Positions 9,852 through 18,572 are shown, numbered from the stretch's first letter. The stretch is 49,597 nucleotides of DNA from a virus (IMGVR_UViG_3300030380_001972:4178-53774), one strand, 5' to 3'. The notes: generated from the letters alone by a model not told the origin. Program-made: numbers and translations.

Positions 9852-10247
9852 ATGGCTACTAAGGTAAATGAGAACACAGAGGTAGCATTACCATTACGCA
9901 ACATAATTAGTATGGTTGCGGCGGCTAGTTTAGCAACGTGGGCTTACTTTGGCTTAATAGAAAGGCTGAATACTTTAGAGACTAATCAGACCATGATGCA
10001 GTCTGACTTGGAACAGAATACAGAGTTTCGCATTAAGTGGCCTAGAGGCGAGATGGGTAGCTTGCCAGCAGATAGCGAACAGTTCATGCTAATAGAACAT
10101 TTAGCTACTGAGTTAGAAAAGCTACAGAACGAGATAGAGGGTGGCAAAGCACCTTACGATCAACAGCAGAAACTAACCTTAGAGTTTTATGAGAAGCGAA
10201 TAACTAACCTAGAAGAAAACTTAGAGAAGATACGAAACGGTGGTTGA
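9852..10247 (+). CDS. Single-TM coiled-coil lysis-cassette protein, possible inner spanin
   Basis: 131 aa with one N-terminal transmembrane helix at about residues 16-36, followed by a periplasm-facing charged domain with two coiled-coil stretches (about 37-55 and 85-129). N-terminal anchor plus coiled coil is the architecture of an inner-membrane spanin (Rz type), although the conserved motif FRIKWPRGE between the coils is not a spanin feature I know. The start codon directly follows the previous stop. The next gene begins 8 bases before this one ends. Confidence 0.6.
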   Translation: MATKVNENTEVALPLRNIISMVAAASLATWAYFGLIERLNTLETNQTMMQSDLEQNTEFRIKWPRGEMGSLPADSEQFMLIEHLATELEKLQNEIEGGKAPYDQQQKLTLEFYEKRITNLEENLEKIRNGG

Positions 10248-10449
10248 GTTAACTTTTGTTTTATTATTGGTTATGGGTGGCGAGAAGGTAGAGTACACGC
10301 CCTATCGGTCTTTATCAGAGTGCTTATCTGTACGAAGAAAAATTAAGCGTAACGTAGGACATACAAATAATTTTGATCAAAAGTGGTCATGTAAAGAACT
10401 TAAAGTTATGGTATTAAACGGAGAAATCCTAGACTTTATTGAGGAGTAA
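10240..10449 (+). CDS. Small protein with N-terminal signal-like segment
   Basis: 69 aa starting at GTG (10240), overlapping the previous gene by 8 bases. The first 13 residues (VELTFVLLLVMGG) are hydrophobic and may be a short signal or membrane anchor. Cys residues occur at about 28 and 51. If exported, it could be the outer partner of the upstream coiled-coil membrane protein, as outer spanins often overlap inner ones, but there is no canonical lipobox. Role uncertain; context says lysis cassette. Confidence 0.55.
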   Translation: MVELTFVLLLVMGGEKVEYTPYRSLSECLSVRRKIKRNVGHTNNFDQKWSCKELKVMVLNGEILDFIEE

Positions 10450-10452
10450 CAA

Positions 10453-10848
10453 ATGTTACAAGCATTAATAGGACCAGCCACAGATTTAATTGGCAAGTTT
10501 GTAGAAGATAAAGATCAGAAAAATAAGTTAGCCCATGAGATTGCTACAATGGCCGAGCGACATGCTCAAGAGCTAGCAAAAGGCCAGTTAGCTATCAATG
10601 CAGAAGAAGCTAAGAGTAAAAATATTTTTGTAGCTGGATGGAGGCCTTTTGTTGGATGGACGTGTGGACTTGCTTTGTTTGTTCATTTTCTTGTTATTCC
10701 TGTGGCTGATGTAGTAACCGCATATCTAGGTTATCAGCCTGTGCCTTATCCAGCTTTTGATATGGACACATTGATGACTGTACTTTTAGGTATGCTCGGA
10801 CTTGGTGGTCTTAGAACATATGAAAAACAAAAAGGGTTAACAAAATGA
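10453..10848 (+). CDS. Holin of the 3-TM (gene transfer agent release) family
   Basis: 131 aa with a helical, Lys/Glu-rich N-terminal 50 residues and then about three hydrophobic segments (roughly 57-84, 87-100, 106-122). The sequences GWRPFVGWTCGLAL and the C-terminal GMLGLGGLRTYEK are hallmarks of the 3-TM holin family first defined in gene transfer agents and found in many phages of Alphaproteobacteria and marine bacteria. A good ribosome binding site (GAGGAG) precedes the ATG, and the stop overlaps the lysozyme start (ATGA). It should permeabilise the inner membrane so the endolysin reaches the wall. Confidence 0.85.
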   Translation: MLQALIGPATDLIGKFVEDKDQKNKLAHEIATMAERHAQELAKGQLAINAEEAKSKNIFVAGWRPFVGWTCGLALFVHFLVIPVADVVTAYLGYQPVPYPAFDMDTLMTVLLGMLGLGGLRTYEKQKGLTK

Positions 10849-11285
10849 ATTTAGAACAACTTCGTAAAGAAATAGAAGACGATGAAGGATGCAAGTACGA
10901 AATCTATCTCGATCACCTTGGTTTGCCTACTTTCGGTATTGGCCATCTTGTTTTGGATTCTGATCCTGAAAGCGGAGCAGAAGTCGGAACTCCTGTATCA
11001 GAAGATAGAGTGTCAGAGTGTTTTGATAAAGATGTACACACAGTGCTTTCCGACTGTGAAAAACTGTACAAAGACTTCTCCGAACTCCCTGAAGAAGTGC
11101 AAAAAATTATTGCAAATATGATGTTTAATATGGGCTACCCAAGATTGAGTAAGTTTCGTGGAATGAAAGCAGGGGTAGACGCTAGAGACTGGAATAAAGC
11201 CGCAGATGAAATGGTTGATTCACGTTGGTATAAACAAGTAACTAACCGTGCTGAACGTCTCGTTCAGCGGATGAGATCGGTCTGA
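10845..11285 (+). CDS. Endolysin, T4-type lysozyme (GH24 muramidase)
   Basis: 146 aa. The catalytic triad of T4 lysozyme is readable: Glu14 in DDEG, Asp23 in YLDHLG and Thr29 in PTFGIGH. The downstream MMFNMG and RAERL segments also match the family. No signal peptide is present, so export relies on the holin, whose stop overlaps this start (ATGA). It hydrolyses the bond between N-acetylmuramic acid and N-acetylglucosamine. The 3' end overlaps the convergent minus-strand regulator by 44 bases. Confidence 0.95.
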   Translation: MNLEQLRKEIEDDEGCKYEIYLDHLGLPTFGIGHLVLDSDPESGAEVGTPVSEDRVSECFDKDVHTVLSDCEKLYKDFSELPEEVQKIIANMMFNMGYPRLSKFRGMKAGVDARDWNKAADEMVDSRWYKQVTNRAERLVQRMRSV

Positions 11286-11466
11286 TACTTAACTCATAAC
11301 CCATATTACCTAACACTTTATTAAAGTTTTCTAGAGTAGGTTGACGTTGTTTAGCTTCCCAAGTATATACTGTAATAACAGCTACACCTGTACCGTCACT
11401 TACTTCTCTTTGTGAATACCTATGTTTTGTTCTAAGAGTTTTAAACTCATCTACTAAATCAGCCAT
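11242..11466 (-). CDS. XRE-family HTH transcriptional regulator
   Basis: 74 aa from the ATG at 11466, which sits behind GGAAAAA and overlaps the end of the helicase gene by 13 bases; a TTG nine bases further upstream (11475) is a weaker alternative. The pattern YSQREVSDGTGVAVITVYTW is a canonical helix-turn-helix of the Cro/CI (XRE) class, with recognition helix around VAVITVYTWE. It is the downstream gene of the only minus-strand operon and is transcribed from the helicase promoter at 12929-12958, where a TTTACTATAG-type palindrome could be its operator. The last 15 codons are antisense to the lysozyme 3' end. Size fits a stand-alone phage repressor or antirepressor. Confidence 0.85.
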   Translation of the reverse strand: MADLVDEFKTLRTKHRYSQREVSDGTGVAVITVYTWEAKQRQPTLENFNKVLGNMGYELSIRPISSAERDVQHG

Positions 11467-12899
11467 TTTTTCCAATCTTCTTCCAATACTTGTGTTGCGA
11501 TGTTAATCTTTTGACGTAGCGCACTTACTATTTTTTCGTCTACAGTTTTACTTGCTATTAAGTCAACGTAGGTTACGTTATTATTCTGGCCGATGCGATG
11601 CGCTCGGTCTTCTGATTGTAATCTTACTTCAAGATCGTAACTGTTACTATAATAAATTACTGTAGATGCGGCAGTGAGAGTTAAGCCATAACCGCCTGTA
11701 CGCGGCTGTCCTACGAAGAACCTTAGACTATCATCTTCTTGAAAACGTCTAACAATTTCTTGTCTTTGTTCACCATCCGTATCTCCAAAATAAGTCTCAA
11801 CGGCACTCGAACCATAGACCTTGGTTATTTCGTTTTTAATAGCAATAATATCGTGACGATAGTTTGCCCAAATTATCGCTTTACCGTTCAGTTCTTCTAA
11901 TACTAACATTAATTCTGTCATACGACTGTTAGCTAACTCTATTATATTACCGTCGTCTGTTGTGATGAAGCCACAGCTAATCTGATGTAAACGAAGTAAC
12001 TGAGTAATCACAGCATTAGCTGTGACTAACTCCATATCTCCTAGTAAAGCAACAGCAGATTTTTTCATCTGATTATATACATTCTTTTGTTCAGGCGATA
12101 ATTCAATATCACGTTTCGTATAAATTTTTTCGGGAAGGTCTAAACACTCTTCTTTAGTTACTCGAAAGGAATAAGGTTTAATTGAATCAGTTAGTTCATC
12201 AAGGTTTCTAAAGCCAAGTATTTGATTATACTGGTGTGACCCAGCGTTACGTTTTATCATGTCTGCATAACGAGTACAAAAAGCGTAATAGGATTTAAAC
12301 CCCAATAATTTTTCTCCAAGAAATTGAAACTGCGCAAACAAATCTAGCGGGGTTTTTGTAATTGGAGATCCTGTAAGAATTCTTCTATATGCACATGATT
12401 TAGCTAATCGTAAAGCGGCTTTCGTTCTTCGGGCTTTATGATTCTTAATAACCGTAGACTCATCTATAGTTATCAGTGTTCTACCACCGTGTGTTTTTAT
12501 AAATTTAGTTGCTACTTCTTCCGCTTTACCACTCGACAGGGCTTCGATATTCATTACAAAAATGTGTAAAGTTTCATCTACTTTCCATATGCTTCTAATC
12601 GCATCTTTATGTTTATTAGTAAGTGGGGAAGCCCAATATGCAAGTTTATATTTAATTTCATCTGGTAAATGTGCTGGTATTTCTTTTTCTACCCAGTTTT
12701 TATAAACACCTTTAGGCGCAAGTATCAGCACTGAATTAATTAAATCTTTTTGATTTAGATGCGTAATCGTATCAACTAAAACCTTGGACTTTCCTGTTCC
12801 CATATCCATAAGTAAGGCAAATGCTTCGCTATCGCAAGATGCTTTAAGCGCAGACAGTTGATGATCATAAGGTTTTGTTTTAAAAGTAAAATCAACCAT
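11454..12899 (-). CDS. SNF2/SF2-type DEAD-like DNA helicase
   Basis: 481 aa, one of the two genes on the minus strand. Motifs in order: Walker A DMGTGKS (residues 32-38), motif II DEST (146-149), motif III TGSP (176-179), and motif VI EDRAHRIGQ near residue 450, all typical of the SWI2/SNF2 branch of superfamily 2. The length covers just the two RecA-like domains, as in other phage homologues. It is an ATP-dependent DNA translocase, possibly in replication, repair or recombination. An AGGAG-type ribosome binding site precedes the ATG at 12899, and a promoter fitting the TTG-18-TATA pattern lies upstream. Confidence 0.93.
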   Translation of the reverse strand: MVDFTFKTKPYDHQLSALKASCDSEAFALLMDMGTGKSKVLVDTITHLNQKDLINSVLILAPKGVYKNWVEKEIPAHLPDEIKYKLAYWASPLTNKHKDAIRSIWKVDETLHIFVMNIEALSSGKAEEVATKFIKTHGGRTLITIDESTVIKNHKARRTKAALRLAKSCAYRRILTGSPITKTPLDLFAQFQFLGEKLLGFKSYYAFCTRYADMIKRNAGSHQYNQILGFRNLDELTDSIKPYSFRVTKEECLDLPEKIYTKRDIELSPEQKNVYNQMKKSAVALLGDMELVTANAVITQLLRLHQISCGFITTDDGNIIELANSRMTELMLVLEELNGKAIIWANYRHDIIAIKNEITKVYGSSAVETYFGDTDGEQRQEIVRRFQEDDSLRFFVGQPRTGGYGLTLTAASTVIYYSNSYDLEVRLQSEDRAHRIGQNNNVTYVDLIASKTVDEKIVSALRQKINIATQVLEEDWKKWLI

Positions 12900-12928
12900 T
12901 ACTTTCTCCTAGTAATTTTTACCTATAT

Positions 12929-12958
12929 AATATAGTATATAACTATAGTAAAGCTCAA
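12929..12958 (-). promoter_or_regulatory. Promoter of the minus-strand helicase/regulator operon
   Basis: Read on the minus strand: TTGAGC (12958-12953), 18 bp, TATATT (12934-12929). The spacer contains TTTACTATAGTTA, an imperfect palindrome shared with the operator-like palindrome at 32328. The geometry (TTG, 18 bp, TATA-type -10) is the same as in the plus-strand early promoters. Confidence 0.6.
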
Positions 12959-12973
12959 GAAAGGGATAAAGAG

Positions 12974-13567
12974 TTGACTACTAAATATTCTTCTGTAGAA
13001 CGAACTTACAACATTCGCATGGCGGGTCGCATTCGCCGACTTCACATTCGTCCTATGAATGGTGAAGAACAAAACGTAGCCGCACATACTTGGGGCGTTG
13101 TTATGATTCTTCTTGATTTATTTCCAGACGTGTCCCGTGATGCGATAATCTTCGCCCTTCGTCATGATGTACCAGAGGTTGTAACTGGAGATATTCCAGC
13201 TAACGTAAAATGGGATAATGCTGAATTAGAAGAAGCGTTAGAAAAACGAGAAAAAGAGTTTTTAGAAGCTATGGGTTGGAAAACCAAGCATGCAGGAGTT
13301 CCTTCTTGGGATCGTGAAAGTCTATACATAAAAATTGCAGACCGTGTAGAATTGTTATTTTTCTGTCTTGAGCAAATGTATATGGGTAACTGGTTATTGA
13401 CAGACGTGTATGTTAATGTGCGCGATAAAATTGCAGAAGATGTGTCTTTATTAGACAAAGAGTATATGCCTATAATAATTAGTTACATCGACTCGTATAG
13501 TGAATATCTAGCAAAGAATTTTTCTCAGAAAGCAATTCTTTCACACGACGGCTTATCTATCTCATAA
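12974..13567 (+). CDS. HD-domain phosphohydrolase, YfbR-like 5'-deoxynucleotidase
   Basis: 197 aa. The HD signature is clear: His38 in AAHTWGV, the RHD pair at residues 63-65 followed by VPEVVTGDIP, and a later helix with KIADRVELL. The segment RHDVPEVVTGDIP closely follows the YfbR family, which dephosphorylates deoxynucleoside monophosphates. A role in remodelling host nucleotides, or in removing an unwanted dNMP for a modified-base genome, is plausible. The start is a TTG at 12974 behind AGAAAGGG; the first ATG is only at 13019 and would cut conserved sequence. It is transcribed divergently from the helicase. Confidence 0.85.
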   Translation: MTTKYSSVERTYNIRMAGRIRRLHIRPMNGEEQNVAAHTWGVVMILLDLFPDVSRDAIIFALRHDVPEVVTGDIPANVKWDNAELEEALEKREKEFLEAMGWKTKHAGVPSWDRESLYIKIADRVELLFFCLEQMYMGNWLLTDVYVNVRDKIAEDVSLLDKEYMPIIISYIDSYSEYLAKNFSQKAILSHDGLSIS

Positions 13568-13716
13568 ACTCATCTATAAAGTCATAAGATAGTTTATTAA
13601 TTAAAACAGGATGTTACTTGATATAATATGATATTATGAGATTATGACGAGCCTTATCAAGTGATTTAACTTTAAAAACTAGCCACAGCACTATAGGCTA
13701 AAAATAGGAGGCATTC

Positions 13717-14034
13717 ATGCCAACAGTATATCTTGTTCAGCAAGGTACGTTTAACCTCACACCAGCAAAAAAGTGGGGTGATGTAAAGGTACTAATGCCA
13801 CCTATGGTTCAAATGTTATTTGATGACCCTCTTATAGTGGATCAGATGGCAGAAGGGCTACAACACATTAAACCAGAAGACTACCTTCTTCTGGCTGGAG
13901 ATCCCGTCTTGATAGGTATCGTAACCGCAATAGCGGCTGATATTCTTGATGGCGAGATAAACCTGCTCAAGTGGGATAGGCAGGAAAAAGTATATCTCCC
14001 ACTTCATCTTAGTCTTTATGGAGTAGATAAGTGA
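13717..14034 (+). CDS. Conserved phage protein of unknown function
   Basis: 105 aa, starting at ATG behind a strong AGGAGG site. The N-terminus (MPTVYLVQ) and the central block (EDYLLLAGDPVLIGIVTAIAAD, residues about 54-74) look like a compact alpha/beta domain with one hydrophobic helix rather than a membrane protein. It is the first gene of the SSB/primase operon and overlaps the next gene (GTGA), so a replication-linked role is likely. I recognise the sequence type from marine phages but know no function. Confidence 0.8.
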   Translation: MPTVYLVQQGTFNLTPAKKWGDVKVLMPPMVQMLFDDPLIVDQMAEGLQHIKPEDYLLLAGDPVLIGIVTAIAADILDGEINLLKWDRQEKVYLPLHLSLYGVDK

Positions 14035-14600
14035 GTAAAGACAATTTTCTCGATGACATCCTCGGGGGCGAGGCAATAAATTCCCTAGCAGTCGAGGCTA
14101 CCGATGGTGAAATCCGTCGCATAGCTGAGTTGGCTAATAAACAACTCGATCTTGAGCGAAGCGTAGCGTCGCTTGAGGAAACGCTGAAAGCAGAAAAAGA
14201 GAAGCTCCGTGTTGTACAAGAACACGATCTTCCTGATGCTTTAGCCGAAGCTGGTATTTCAGAGATGAAATTAGCAGACGGCTCTAGGGTAAAAGCTGAA
14301 CCCTTTGTAACCGCCCACATTAGTAAAGCGAACGTAGATGAAGCCCACGCTTGGCTTATCGAAAACGGTTTCGGTGAACTAATAAAGCGTGAGGTTGTGG
14401 CTAAATTTGGTCGAGGCGATAACAAGTTTGAAAAAGCTAAAAAGGTTTTGATAGCTGAAGGTATCGTTCCCGACACAAAAGAAGCTGTTCATCATCAAAC
14501 GCTCAAAGGCTTTGCAAAGGAACAGATAGAAAAAGGTACGGATATACCAACAAATCTGTTTGGTTTGTACTCTGGGTTCAAAACTAAAATCTCTAAATAG
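14031..14600 (+). CDS. Coiled-coil protein in the replication operon
   Basis: 189 aa starting at GTG overlapping the previous stop (GTGA). Residues about 25-65 form a Glu/Lys/Leu coiled coil; the rest is a globular domain containing MKLADGSRVKAEPFV and several charged helices. It precedes the SSB-like gene by nine bases and is evidently co-transcribed with it. Proteins of this kind are conserved beside single-strand-binding proteins in phages, so a recombination or replication accessory role is reasonable but not shown by any motif. Confidence 0.8.
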   Translation: MSKDNFLDDILGGEAINSLAVEATDGEIRRIAELANKQLDLERSVASLEETLKAEKEKLRVVQEHDLPDALAEAGISEMKLADGSRVKAEPFVTAHISKANVDEAHAWLIENGFGELIKREVVAKFGRGDNKFEKAKKVLIAEGIVPDTKEAVHHQTLKGFAKEQIEKGTDIPTNLFGLYSGFKTKISK

Positions 14601-14609
14601 GAGGCCAGT

Positions 14610-15401
14610 ATGGCTACAAAAGAAGTCGCTGTTCAACAGCAATCATCCGCAGTCGCAGTAGTCGATGACGATCTGCTTACTCTTGGTACAGGTCTGGAGG
14701 ATACATCCTCTGACGATTTTGCCATTCCGTTTCTTCAGATGCTTCAGGCTCTCAGCCCACAGCTAAACAAAAACGACGGTAAATATATCAAAGGCGCAGA
14801 GCAAGGTAATATCTATAATACTGTTACTGGCGATGCAACCGATGGTGACGAAGGGCTAATCGTAGTTCCTTGTTACTACAATAAAAAGTACCTTGAGTGG
14901 GCTCCACGTGAAACGGGCGGAGGTCTTATCAACGCACACGAAAGTCGTGACATTCTTGCTCAGTGTACTAAGAATGATAGAGGCCAGTTCGTTCTTCCTA
15001 ATCAAAACTATATCGCAGAAACAGCACAGTTTTACGTTATGGTTTGTAACGAAGACGAAACTGCATGGACACAAGCAGTTATCGCTATGACGTCTACTCA
15101 GCTTACAAAAGCTCGTAAGTGGGTTAGTCAGATGAAACAGCGAAGGGTGCAAAACTCAGCAGGAGATATGGTCGAAGCACCTATGTTCTTGTTTAAATAT
15201 CGTCTTAAAACGGTAGCTGAGCAAAACGATCGTGGTTCTTGGTACGGTTGGTCTATCGGCTTAGAAGGTCAGGCTAGTAATAAGGCTATGATTCTTGAAG
15301 GTGCTAACTTCCTTAAAATGATTAAGTCTGGGGATGTACAAGCTAAAAACCCTGATGCAGACGGTACTGTAGCAGATACAGACGAATCTGCTCCTTTCTA
15401 A
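14610..15401 (+). CDS. Presumed single-stranded DNA-binding protein
   Basis: 263 aa behind a strong AGGAGG site. The N-terminus is low in structure, the middle (about 55-230) is a beta-rich domain with aromatic residues, and the last 15 residues are very acidic and end in SAPF, like the acidic hydrophobic tails through which SSBs recruit polymerase, primase and helicase. It stands directly upstream of the primase and helicase genes. The OB fold itself cannot be proven by eye. A hairpin with a short T run follows the stop. Confidence 0.65.
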   Translation: MATKEVAVQQQSSAVAVVDDDLLTLGTGLEDTSSDDFAIPFLQMLQALSPQLNKNDGKYIKGAEQGNIYNTVTGDATDGDEGLIVVPCYYNKKYLEWAPRETGGGLINAHESRDILAQCTKNDRGQFVLPNQNYIAETAQFYVMVCNEDETAWTQAVIAMTSTQLTKARKWVSQMKQRRVQNSAGDMVEAPMFLFKYRLKTVAEQNDRGSWYGWSIGLEGQASNKAMILEGANFLKMIKSGDVQAKNPDADGTVADTDESAPF

Positions 15402-15412
15402 ATATAAATCGA

Positions 15413-15438
15413 GGGGGCGGTGTATTACTGCCCCCTTT
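15413..15438 (+). terminator. GC-rich hairpin after the SSB-like gene
   Basis: GGGGGC at 15413-15418 pairs with GCCCCC at 15430-15435, and the inner GGT/ACT extends the stem around a GTATT loop. Only TTT follows, so it is a weak or partial terminator that would reduce transcription from the abundant SSB gene into the primase gene. Confidence 0.6.
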
Positions 15439-15462
15439 CCTTACCATCAGAAAGGATAGGAA

Positions 15463-16995
15463 ATGTCGTCTAAAGATTTCGCTGAATTATTTTCAGGATT
15501 GCGATTAGCTTATGGAAGTTACCGACCAAATGAAGATAACGGTCCAGGAAAACAAAAAGGACAATATAGGGTTGTATCTGAAGATATTGACGATGATCGT
15601 CTTATTGAACTTTGGGATAACCATTTACGTGGCGTTGAAAGTCTTGGCATCGTACCCATTAGAGAAGATAATTCTTGCTTGTGGGGGGCTATTGACATTG
15701 ATACATACCCACTTAAACATGATGATTTAGTTGAACGTTTAGTAAAACGTAATGAACTACCTTTTGTAGTAGGCCGATCTAAATCAGGTGGTGCGCACGT
15801 TTATTGTTTCGTATCTGAGCCTGTTCCTGCCGCAGTTATGCAAGGCAAACTAAAAGAAATTGCGTCTGCGCTTGGTTACGGCACTGCTGAAATATTTCCT
15901 AAACAAACAAAACTACTGTTAGAAAAAGGGGATCGTGGTAATATTTTAAATATGCCATACTTCGGGGGCGAAACATCTACACGTTATTGCCACAACGACA
16001 ATGGTGAAGGTATCCTTGACTTACAAGAGTTTATAGCACATTGTAAATCTAAACAGATAACAAAACGCGAACTAGAAAACCTTACAGCTAAAGCGATTAA
16101 TACAGCAGAGTCTGATCCTGATCTAGAAGGTTCGCCACCTTGTTTACGTTCGTTATGCGCGATGGGGTTTCCTGAAGGCACACGAAATAACGGATTGTTT
16201 GATTTAGGGGTATTTGCTCGTAAAAAGTTTCAAGATAGTTGGGAGCGCAAGGTTGAAGAATTTAACTTCAAATATATGAAACCACCGCTAGGTGCGCAAG
16301 AAGTATTGACCGTTATCCGTGCTTTGAATAATAAAGATTACCAATATAAATGTAATGACCAACCTATTGCCGCGTTTTGTAATTCGTCTATTTGTCGCAC
16401 CTGTGATTTTGGAGTCGGTTCGTCAGGCGGTATGCCACAGTTCGGTAATCTACAAAAGCAGGACTCTACTCCACCAATATGGTTTTTAGATGTTGAAGGA
16501 CACCGTATAGAGTTGACTACCGAAGAATTACAAAATCAAACTAAGTTCCAAAGACGGTGTATGGATGCCCTTAATTTTATGCCACCAAGCCAAAGACAAA
16601 ACAGTTGGCGAAATATTATTCAACAGCTATTAGACGCTGTGTCAATTATTGAAGTACCAAAAGATGTCTCAGTAGAGGGTCAGTTCGAAGAACTTTTAGA
16701 AGCATTTTGTACTGAGCGAGCTCAAGCTCAAAACCGAGACGAGATACTTTTAGGTAAACCATGGACAGAGGACGACAAAACATATTTTAGGTTAAAGGAT
16801 TTACTTGAGTATTTTAGTAGGCAACAGTTTAGAGAGTATGGGAGAAACCACATTGCCGCTAGGTTACGAGAGATGGGCGGCGATCATCACTTTTTTCATA
16901 TTAAAAATAAAGGCGTAACTGTTTGGTATGTTCCTGAGTTTGCTTCTCAGGACAGCGGTTACGACCTTCCAGATATGAAAGATGAGCCGTTTTAA
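15463..16995 (+). CDS. DNA primase of the archaeo-eukaryotic (AEP) superfamily
   Basis: 510 aa. The primase core is readable: metal-binding AIDIDTY (Asp78, Asp80), SKSGGAHVY with His112, and EIFPKQ at residues 143-148, the pattern of AEP primases like those in TOTE-type and phage replication modules. A zinc-binding arrangement follows (Cys297, Cys306, Cys311, Cys314). The C-terminal 150 residues form a further helical domain that may bind the helicase or template. It would lay down primers for the PolA encoded downstream. Stop and next start overlap (TAATG), so it is coupled with the helicase. Confidence 0.88.
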   Translation: MSSKDFAELFSGLRLAYGSYRPNEDNGPGKQKGQYRVVSEDIDDDRLIELWDNHLRGVESLGIVPIREDNSCLWGAIDIDTYPLKHDDLVERLVKRNELPFVVGRSKSGGAHVYCFVSEPVPAAVMQGKLKEIASALGYGTAEIFPKQTKLLLEKGDRGNILNMPYFGGETSTRYCHNDNGEGILDLQEFIAHCKSKQITKRELENLTAKAINTAESDPDLEGSPPCLRSLCAMGFPEGTRNNGLFDLGVFARKKFQDSWERKVEEFNFKYMKPPLGAQEVLTVIRALNNKDYQYKCNDQPIAAFCNSSICRTCDFGVGSSGGMPQFGNLQKQDSTPPIWFLDVEGHRIELTTEELQNQTKFQRRCMDALNFMPPSQRQNSWRNIIQQLLDAVSIIEVPKDVSVEGQFEELLEAFCTERAQAQNRDEILLGKPWTEDDKTYFRLKDLLEYFSRQQFREYGRNHIAARLREMGGDHHFFHIKNKGVTVWYVPEFASQDSGYDLPDMKDEPF

Positions 16996-18500
16996 TGTCT
17001 AGAGACCCAAGCACATGGTCAATTATTCTTGGTCCACCAGGAACGGGCAAGACTACAACTATTTTAAATTTGATAGAAATGGAAATGGAACGTGGTACAC
17101 CGCCTGATCGTATAGGTTATTTCGCATTTACTAAAAAGGCATCTGAAGAAGGCCGAGATCGTACGATGGAACGATTCGGTTTACACGAAAAAGAAGTTCC
17201 AAATTTTAGAACGTTACACTCTTTATGCCACCGAATGCTGGGGTTATCACGTTCTTCTGTTCTTAACGGCGCATCTATAAAAGAGTTTAACGACATTATG
17301 GGTTTGCGTTTATCTTCCACAGTATCTTTGGAGGAAGGGGCTGTATCGTTATTATCAAAAGATGATAGACTTAGTTTTATTGAAGGTCTATCAAGACTTC
17401 GTTGTGTTTCGTTAAGAGAACAGTGGCATGAACATTACGATGAAGATATAGATTGGTTTGCTTTAGAACGTTTTCAAAAAGGACTAGCTCATTTTAAAGA
17501 AGCACGGGGTCTACATGATTTTACAGATATGTTAGATTTATGTGTTCGCAAACAACTTGCACCTAAATTAGATGTAATGTTTGTTGATGAAGCTCAAGAC
17601 CTTAGTCCATTACAGTGGCGGTTAGTAGAACTGCTTGCAGAAAACTCTGAGCGTGTCTATATCGCTGGCGATGATGATCAAGCTATTTTTAGATGGGCAG
17701 GGGCAGACGTGGAACACCTTGTTTCTATCAGTAAAGAAAACGCTCGTATCTTGGATCAAAGTTATCGTATCCCCAGAAGCGTTCATAGGATAGCTGATTC
17801 CATAATACGCCGTGTCAAGACACGCACAGATAAAACTTGGAATGCTAGGCATGAGGAAGGCAAGGTTATCAGCGAAGCAAGTTTCGAGCATGTAGACCTC
17901 TCATCTGGTGAGTGGTTAATCTTATCTCGTTCTAACTATTTATTAAATGAAATAGATGCACATTGTCGGGGTCTTGGTGTATACTTTGAAAGAAAAGGAA
18001 CACCGTCAATTTCTGAAAAGAAAGTAAAAGCAGTACAAAACTGGGAAAGGTTAAGACGAGGTGATTTGCTTTATCCCGAAGATGCTACATCAGCTGTCTC
18101 TTTTATTAAAGAATCAAAAAAGAAAGTCTTTGAGCTTCTCGACCCGACGACGCAACTTACGTTAGCGGAGGTACAACAAAAAGCACAGTTAGGTGAGCCA
18201 AAGATTTGGCACGATATGTTTGATTCACTTTCTGTTCAAGAACGTAGTTACATTCTTTCAATACTAAGGCGAGGTGAAAAAATAACGAGAAAACCTCGTA
18301 TTGGTTTATCTACAATACATTCAGCAAAAGGGGGCGAAGCTGATAATGTATTATTACTAACAGATATTCCACATAGAACTTGGAAAGGTTTTGAAAAAAA
18401 TCCTGATGACGATACACGGGTTTTTTACGTTGGGCTAACAAGAGCAAAACAAAACTTGCATATCGTTCAGCCAATGACCACTAAATATTTCCCACTATAG
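16995..18500 (+). CDS. UvrD/Rep-like superfamily 1 DNA helicase
   Basis: 501 aa. Walker A GPPGTGKT is at residues 13-20, Walker B FVDEAQD at 196-202 followed by GDDDQAIFRWAGA, motif IV-V IHSAKGGEADNV, and motif VI YVGLTRAKQNL near the C-terminus. These define an SF1A 3'-5' helicase of the UvrD/PcrA type, shorter than cellular members because the accessory 1B/2B domains are reduced. It is coupled to the primase and probably acts as the replicative or repair helicase of the phage. Confidence 0.95.
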   Translation: MSRDPSTWSIILGPPGTGKTTTILNLIEMEMERGTPPDRIGYFAFTKKASEEGRDRTMERFGLHEKEVPNFRTLHSLCHRMLGLSRSSVLNGASIKEFNDIMGLRLSSTVSLEEGAVSLLSKDDRLSFIEGLSRLRCVSLREQWHEHYDEDIDWFALERFQKGLAHFKEARGLHDFTDMLDLCVRKQLAPKLDVMFVDEAQDLSPLQWRLVELLAENSERVYIAGDDDQAIFRWAGADVEHLVSISKENARILDQSYRIPRSVHRIADSIIRRVKTRTDKTWNARHEEGKVISEASFEHVDLSSGEWLILSRSNYLLNEIDAHCRGLGVYFERKGTPSISEKKVKAVQNWERLRRGDLLYPEDATSAVSFIKESKKKVFELLDPTTQLTLAEVQQKAQLGEPKIWHDMFDSLSVQERSYILSILRRGEKITRKPRIGLSTIHSAKGGEADNVLLLTDIPHRTWKGFEKNPDDDTRVFYVGLTRAKQNLHIVQPMTTKYFPL

Positions 18501-18506
18501 ATTATT

Positions 18507-18536
18507 TTGTACTTGTTTTTACACTATATCTAGTCT
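18507..18536 (+). promoter_or_regulatory. Promoter-like element upstream of the 163-aa gene
   Basis: TTGTAC (18507-18512), an 18-bp spacer, then TAGTCT (18531-18536). The geometry matches the repeated early promoter, but the -10 is poorer. Transcription would start near 18543, which supports the downstream ATG at 18573 as start. Confidence 0.4.
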
Positions 18537-18572
18537 AAGATGTTTAACATAGTAAGACGGATGGAGGGTAAA

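Noticed and set aside
14009-14476. 155-codon minus-strand open frame
   Set aside because: Fully antisense to the coiled-coil gene of the replication operon, with Ser/Arg-rich shadow composition and no promoter or binding site.
18540-18572. ATG at 18540 as start of the winged-helix-like protein
   Set aside because: It lies at the expected transcription start and lacks a binding site, while ATG 18573 follows GGAGGG.
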